Assembly: GCA_028875245.1 (NCBI GenBank)
Contig: JAPPEU010000035.1
Coordinates: forward strand, 2,023 to 66,022
Direction: 5' to 3'
Origin: Chloroflexota bacterium
Lineage (GTDB): Bacteria; Chloroflexota; Anaerolineae; Aggregatilineales; Phototrophicaceae
Length of the DNA stretch: 64,000 bases
The translations under genes and the position numbers were made by a program. Below, piece after piece: positions 61,563 through 64,000 of the stretch. Below the pieces are notes generated by a model. The model saw only the letters and a list, made by a program, of their open reading frames with translations, ran no database searches and had not been told where the DNA came from. The stretch's first letter is position 1, and every line of letters starts with the position of its first letter.

Positions 61563-62702
61563 GTGCATCGGATCGCGCTGGATTATACGCCGGCCTTCGA
61601 GCAGACTGGCGGCATCGGACGATATGTGCGCGAATTGACCGCCGCATTGGCCGCCCTGGATTCCTCCAATGCTTATCGACTCTTCGTTGCCGGCGCCCGC
61701 CGCGCTCATCTGCCGCCGGCGCCTGGCGAGAATTTTAGCTGGAAGCCGACCGTCATCGCCCCCAAATGGCTCGCCCGTATTTGGCACCGTGCCGGCGTAC
61801 CGCTCCCCGTCGAGACCTTTACCGGCCCTGTCGATCTTTTCCATGCGACAGACTTCGTGCTTCCGCCCACGCGCTCTACCGTCCGTACGCTGCTCACAGT
61901 CCACGACCTGTCCTTCGTGCGCCTGCCAGAGGCGGCAAGCCCATCCCTGAAGGCTTATTTGGATGCCGTCGTTCCGCCTTCGGTCGAAGCGGCCGATCAC
62001 ATATTGGCGGACTCGCAGGCAACCAAGGCGGACTTGATCGAGCTGTACGGGACGGCGGAAGATAAAATCACGGTTCTGTACAGCGGAGTGAATCGGCGAA
62101 TCAGGCGAGTTGAAGCGGGCGCGGAATTGCAGCGGACCTTGGCGAAACATGGTTTGGCCGGCATCAACTACATTCTATCGGTGGGGACCAGACAGCCAAG
62201 GAAGAACTACAGCCGGGTGATAGAAGCGCTGACGGAGGTCCGGCGCGGGGGGCATGACTTGCACTACGCCATCGCCGGCGGCAGCGGCTGGCTCGAAGGC
62301 GAAATGCTGCGTACGATAGAGCGAGAAGGCATGGAGGATTATGTTCATTTGCTGAGCTTCGTCGAGGATCGGGAACTGCCGGCCCTTTACAGCGGCGCCA
62401 GGATGTTCGCGATGGTGTCGCTCTACGAAGGTTTTGGGCTGCCCATACTGGAAGCGATGGCCTGCGGAACACCGGTGATCAGCGGGAGTCTTTCATCATT
62501 GCCGGAGGTCGCTGGGGGGGCTGCCCTGTTGGTTGATCCTTACGATACCGCTGCCATCCGCGACGCGATGCTAAAATTGGAGACGGACGCCTCATTAAGG
62601 ATGAGTCTGGTGGAAGCGGGTTATGCGCAGGCCAGGCGGTTTAGCTGGGAGCGAGCGGCTAAGCAGCTTAAATCAATCTATGATGGCATGCTGAGCGCTT
62701 GA
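61563..62702 (+). CDS. Glycosyltransferase family 4 (GT-B, group 1)
   Basis: 379 residues from GTG 61563. '[17 protein letters not shown]' is the N-terminal glycine motif, '[17 protein letters not shown]' and '[18 protein letters not shown]' mark the mannosyltransferase-like group, and the donor site is '[17 protein letters not shown]'. It transfers a sugar from a nucleotide donor in the cytoplasm. It is the last gene of the polysaccharide cluster; no terminator is seen. Confidence 0.93.
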   Translation: MHRIALDYTPAFEQTGGIGRYVRELTAALAALDSSNAYRLFVAGARRAHLPPAPGENFSWKPTVIAPKWLARIWHRAGVPLPVETFTGPVDLFHATDFVLPPTRSTVRTLLTVHDLSFVRLPEAASPSLKAYLDAVVPPSVEAADHILADSQATKADLIELYGTAEDKITVLYSGVNRRIRRVEAGAELQRTLAKHGLAGINYILSVGTRQPRKNYSRVIEALTEVRRGGHDLHYAIAGGSGWLEGEMLRTIEREGMEDYVHLLSFVEDRELPALYSGARMFAMVSLYEGFGLPILEAMACGTPVISGSLSSLPEVAGGAALLVDPYDTAAIRDAMLKLETDASLRMSLVEAGYAQARRFSWERAAKQLKSIYDGMLSA

Positions 62703-62805
62703 GTCTATAATGTTCGCGTTTGAATAGATCATCATTGCCACAGCCGCTCGCGAGTTGAAACTCGGCTCACAGATGATAACGAACCCGCGACATCGCAGAT
62801 CTGTA

Positions 62806-62825
62806 GGGCGAGCATTGGGTCGCCC
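62806..62825. repeat. REP-like palindrome (GGGCGAG family)
   Basis: GGGCGA (62806-62811) and TCGCCC (62820-62825) flank an 8-base loop, preceded by TGTA. Same family as 36084-36104. Confidence 0.7.
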
Positions 62826-62848
62826 GTCGTGTGATAGGATGCGCTTTA

Positions 62849-62868
62849 GGGCGAGACTAGTCTCGCCC
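62849..62868. repeat. Perfect 20-bp palindrome (GGGCGAG family)
   Basis: GGGCGAGACT followed by its exact complement AGTCTCGCCC, then CTACAA. It directly precedes the inverted-repeat element at 62873. Confidence 0.85.
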
Positions 62869-62872
62869 CTAC

Positions 62873-63087
62873 AAGGCTTGATTGGTATTACAAGACCGGC
62901 ATGATAATTGGGCAGTGTACTGCATGACAGATCCTAATAACGAGACGAAATCGCAATATGTGTACCGTTTCGCACTGGACGAAGCTCCCCTTCCCTCATT
63001 TTGGGGATGCTTCCACATAGAGATGTGGAAGGGGCTTGGGTGGGGGGCAGAAAATCAGGCGATTTTCGCTAATACCAATCAAGCCTT
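62873..63087. mobile_element. 215-bp element bounded by perfect 18-bp inverted repeats (MITE-like)
   Basis: AAGGCTTGATTGGTATTA (62873-62890) is exactly repeated in inverted orientation at 63070-63087. Inside lie a 9-bp hairpin CTTCCACAT/ATGTGGAAG (63010-63031) and a hairpin AAAATC/GATTTT (63051-63066). A 71-codon frame (62924-63139) overlaps the right end but crosses the repeat and is not convincing. Size and structure fit a non-autonomous element or a structured RNA. No clear target duplication is seen. Confidence 0.55.
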
Positions 63088-63211
63088 ACAAGGCTTGTCC
63101 GCGGCTGGTTGGCATGTACGATATGCAACCGATTTCTAAAGCTTCACCACAGAGGAAGTGAGGAACGCACAGAGGACACAGAGGGATGTATTGTTGTAAT
63201 AGAACCGACGC

Positions 63212-63240
63212 TGTAGGGGCGTTTCGCTGAAACGCACGCC
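63212..63240. repeat. Short palindrome of a related repeat family
   Basis: GCGTTTC (63219-63225) and GAAACGC (63229-63235) are complementary across 3 bases, preceded by TGTAGGG. A fragment CTCGCCCCTAGA lies at 63303-63314. The region 63145-63185 contains an 'ACAGAGG' run resembling degraded repeats. The gap 62703-63408 holds no supported gene. Confidence 0.5.
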
Positions 63241-63408
63241 GGCGCTGCCGAACACCAGCAAGCCTTGCTACGAATTTGCTGTGTGTACGGGTAAGCCGGT
63301 GGCTCGCCCCTAGAGCGTCTGCCTTTGACAACCATTGAGATGTAGTGGCTTAGTAGCGGACAAGCCCTACAGATTTCGATATGATTGAAGACGGAATCTG
63401 GCAGGTTC

Positions 63409-64000
63409 ATGAGAAACGAGACAGACGGTGAAACGATGAACCGCGCGACATTTTCGCAGAGGCGCTCGATGATTCTGTGCAGCCTCGTCATGCTTGGCCT
63501 CTTGGGATATGTACAGCCCTGGATCCTTGCGCCGTCGGGTTCGATGTCGCTCAACGCCTTTGATCTGGCGGAATGGACCAGCCTTCATCCGGCGCAGCGG
63601 GCGACCTCCCCTCCGTTGTTGACGCCGCTCCTGCTTCGTTTGCAATTGCTGCTGCTCTCCGTCATTCTAAGCGCGAACGCGCCGGCCGGACGCATGAAGG
63701 TGGCCGCCGCCGCAATAGCGATTCTCGTTTTGACGGCTGCGCAAATGCCGCCCCTTGAATTCGTCTATGACTTCAACAACCTGAATTATCGCCAGCAGTT
63801 CTATTTGGCGGGCGCCAGCCTTGTCGCCAGCTTTGCCCTGCTGGCGTTCAGCGCGCGCCGAATCTCAACGCTGGCAACCGTCGCGCTGCCCCTCATCGGC
63901 ATCGTGACCGCCGCTCTCGGGCTCGCTCAAGCGATGGAACTGTATGACCACTATGCGCTGGACGCGGCGCCCGGCGCGGGGATTTGGGTCTTGAGCCTGA
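63409..64000 (+). CDS. Multi-pass membrane protein, 3' end outside window
   Basis: The frame is open to the last base. From ATG 63409, or ATG 63436 with GGTGA four bases upstream, it reads 197 or 188 residues so far. Four hydrophobic segments are visible: around 'MILCSLVMLGLLGYVQPWIL', 'LLLLSVILSANAPA', 'VAAAAIAILVLTAAQMPPL' and 'FYLAGASLVASFALLAFSA'. The region between them is Leu/Ala-rich. I do not recognise the family. It follows the repeat-filled gap. Confidence 0.7.
   Translation, partial: MRNETDGETMNRATFSQRRSMILCSLVMLGLLGYVQPWILAPSGSMSLNAFDLAEWTSLHPAQRATSPPLLTPLLLRLQLLLLSVILSANAPAGRMKVAAAAIAILVLTAAQMPPLEFVYDFNNLNYRQQFYLAGASLVASFALLAFSARRISTLATVALPLIGIVTAALGLAQAMELYDHYALDAAPGAGIWVLSL

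Noticed and set aside
62924..63139. 71-codon frame within the inverted-repeat element
   Set aside because: No ribosome site, crosses the right inverted repeat and two hairpins, and shows no recognisable domain. Kept only as a note.

Overview
The window looks like a chromosome segment from a Chloroflexota bacterium, most likely an Anaerolineae-like lineage. This is an inference from gene content: Thr/Pro-rich LysM, SH3 and LCP envelope proteins, tandem-SH3 secreted proteins, G5/TolB lipoproteins, several phytanoyl-CoA dioxygenases, and a mevalonate pathway of the kind known from Roseiflexus. The DNA is GC-rich and densely coded on both strands, with a few readable sigma70-like promoters and intrinsic terminators. 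I see no rRNA, prophage, CRISPR array or intact insertion sequence.

Layout. 1-3 kb: a repeat-rich LysM protein (cut by the window edge), an LCP-family transferase and tRNA-Pro(GGG). 3.1-4.2 kb: selD, with an in-frame UGA exactly at the catalytic Cys17 position, so SelD is itself probably a selenoprotein. 4.2-6 kb: an alpha-oxoamine synthase and a small membrane protein. 6.1-10.2 kb: an upper mevalonate operon (class II HMG-CoA reductase, archaeal-type HMG-CoA synthase, SCP2-type thiolase, and a DUF35 partner split over two small ORFs). 10.3-19.3 kb: orphan sugar-ABC ATPase, cinA, then a leftward operon of membrane protein, lipoprotein-like protein, trypsin-like protease, tlyA and lepA. 19.3-24.8 kb: an oligopeptide-type binding lipoprotein and the lower mevalonate cluster (mevalonate kinase, isopentenyl phosphate kinase and UbiA leftward; a diphospho-/phosphomevalonate decarboxylase rightward from overlapping face-to-face promoters). 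No phosphomevalonate kinase is present, so the route probably runs through isopentenyl phosphate.

24.8-34.8 kb: rseP, a HEAT protein, SCP2, M23 and SH3 envelope proteins, an A-type Fe-S carrier, a four-SH3 secreted protein, a TPR protein and yigZ. 34.8-43 kb: a catabolic island with a family-1 solute-binding protein, two permeases, a cytosolic-looking sulfatase, a BtpA/SgcQ protein and two phytanoyl-CoA dioxygenases. It lacks its own ATPase; the UgpC/MsmK-type ATPase at 10.3-11.4 kb could serve it. 43.2-51.5 kb: housekeeping genes (tRNA-Glu, trpS, smpB, tRNA-Leu, plsX, fabF, trmFO, hflX). 51.5-62.7 kb: a beta-propeller protein, an RNA methyltransferase, then a polysaccharide cluster (G5/TolB lipoprotein, a glycoside hydrolase-O-antigen ligase fusion, UDP-glucuronate decarboxylase-like SDR, a second O-antigen ligase, GtrA, glycosyltransferase). 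62.7-63.4 kb: a gene-poor stretch with REP-like palindromes and a 215-bp element bounded by perfect 18-bp inverted repeats. A membrane-protein gene runs off the right edge.

The most unusual points are the selenocysteine-containing SelD, the near-complete archaeal-style mevalonate pathway, and signs within it that the thiolase and its DUF35 partner have lost canonical catalytic and zinc-binding residues.
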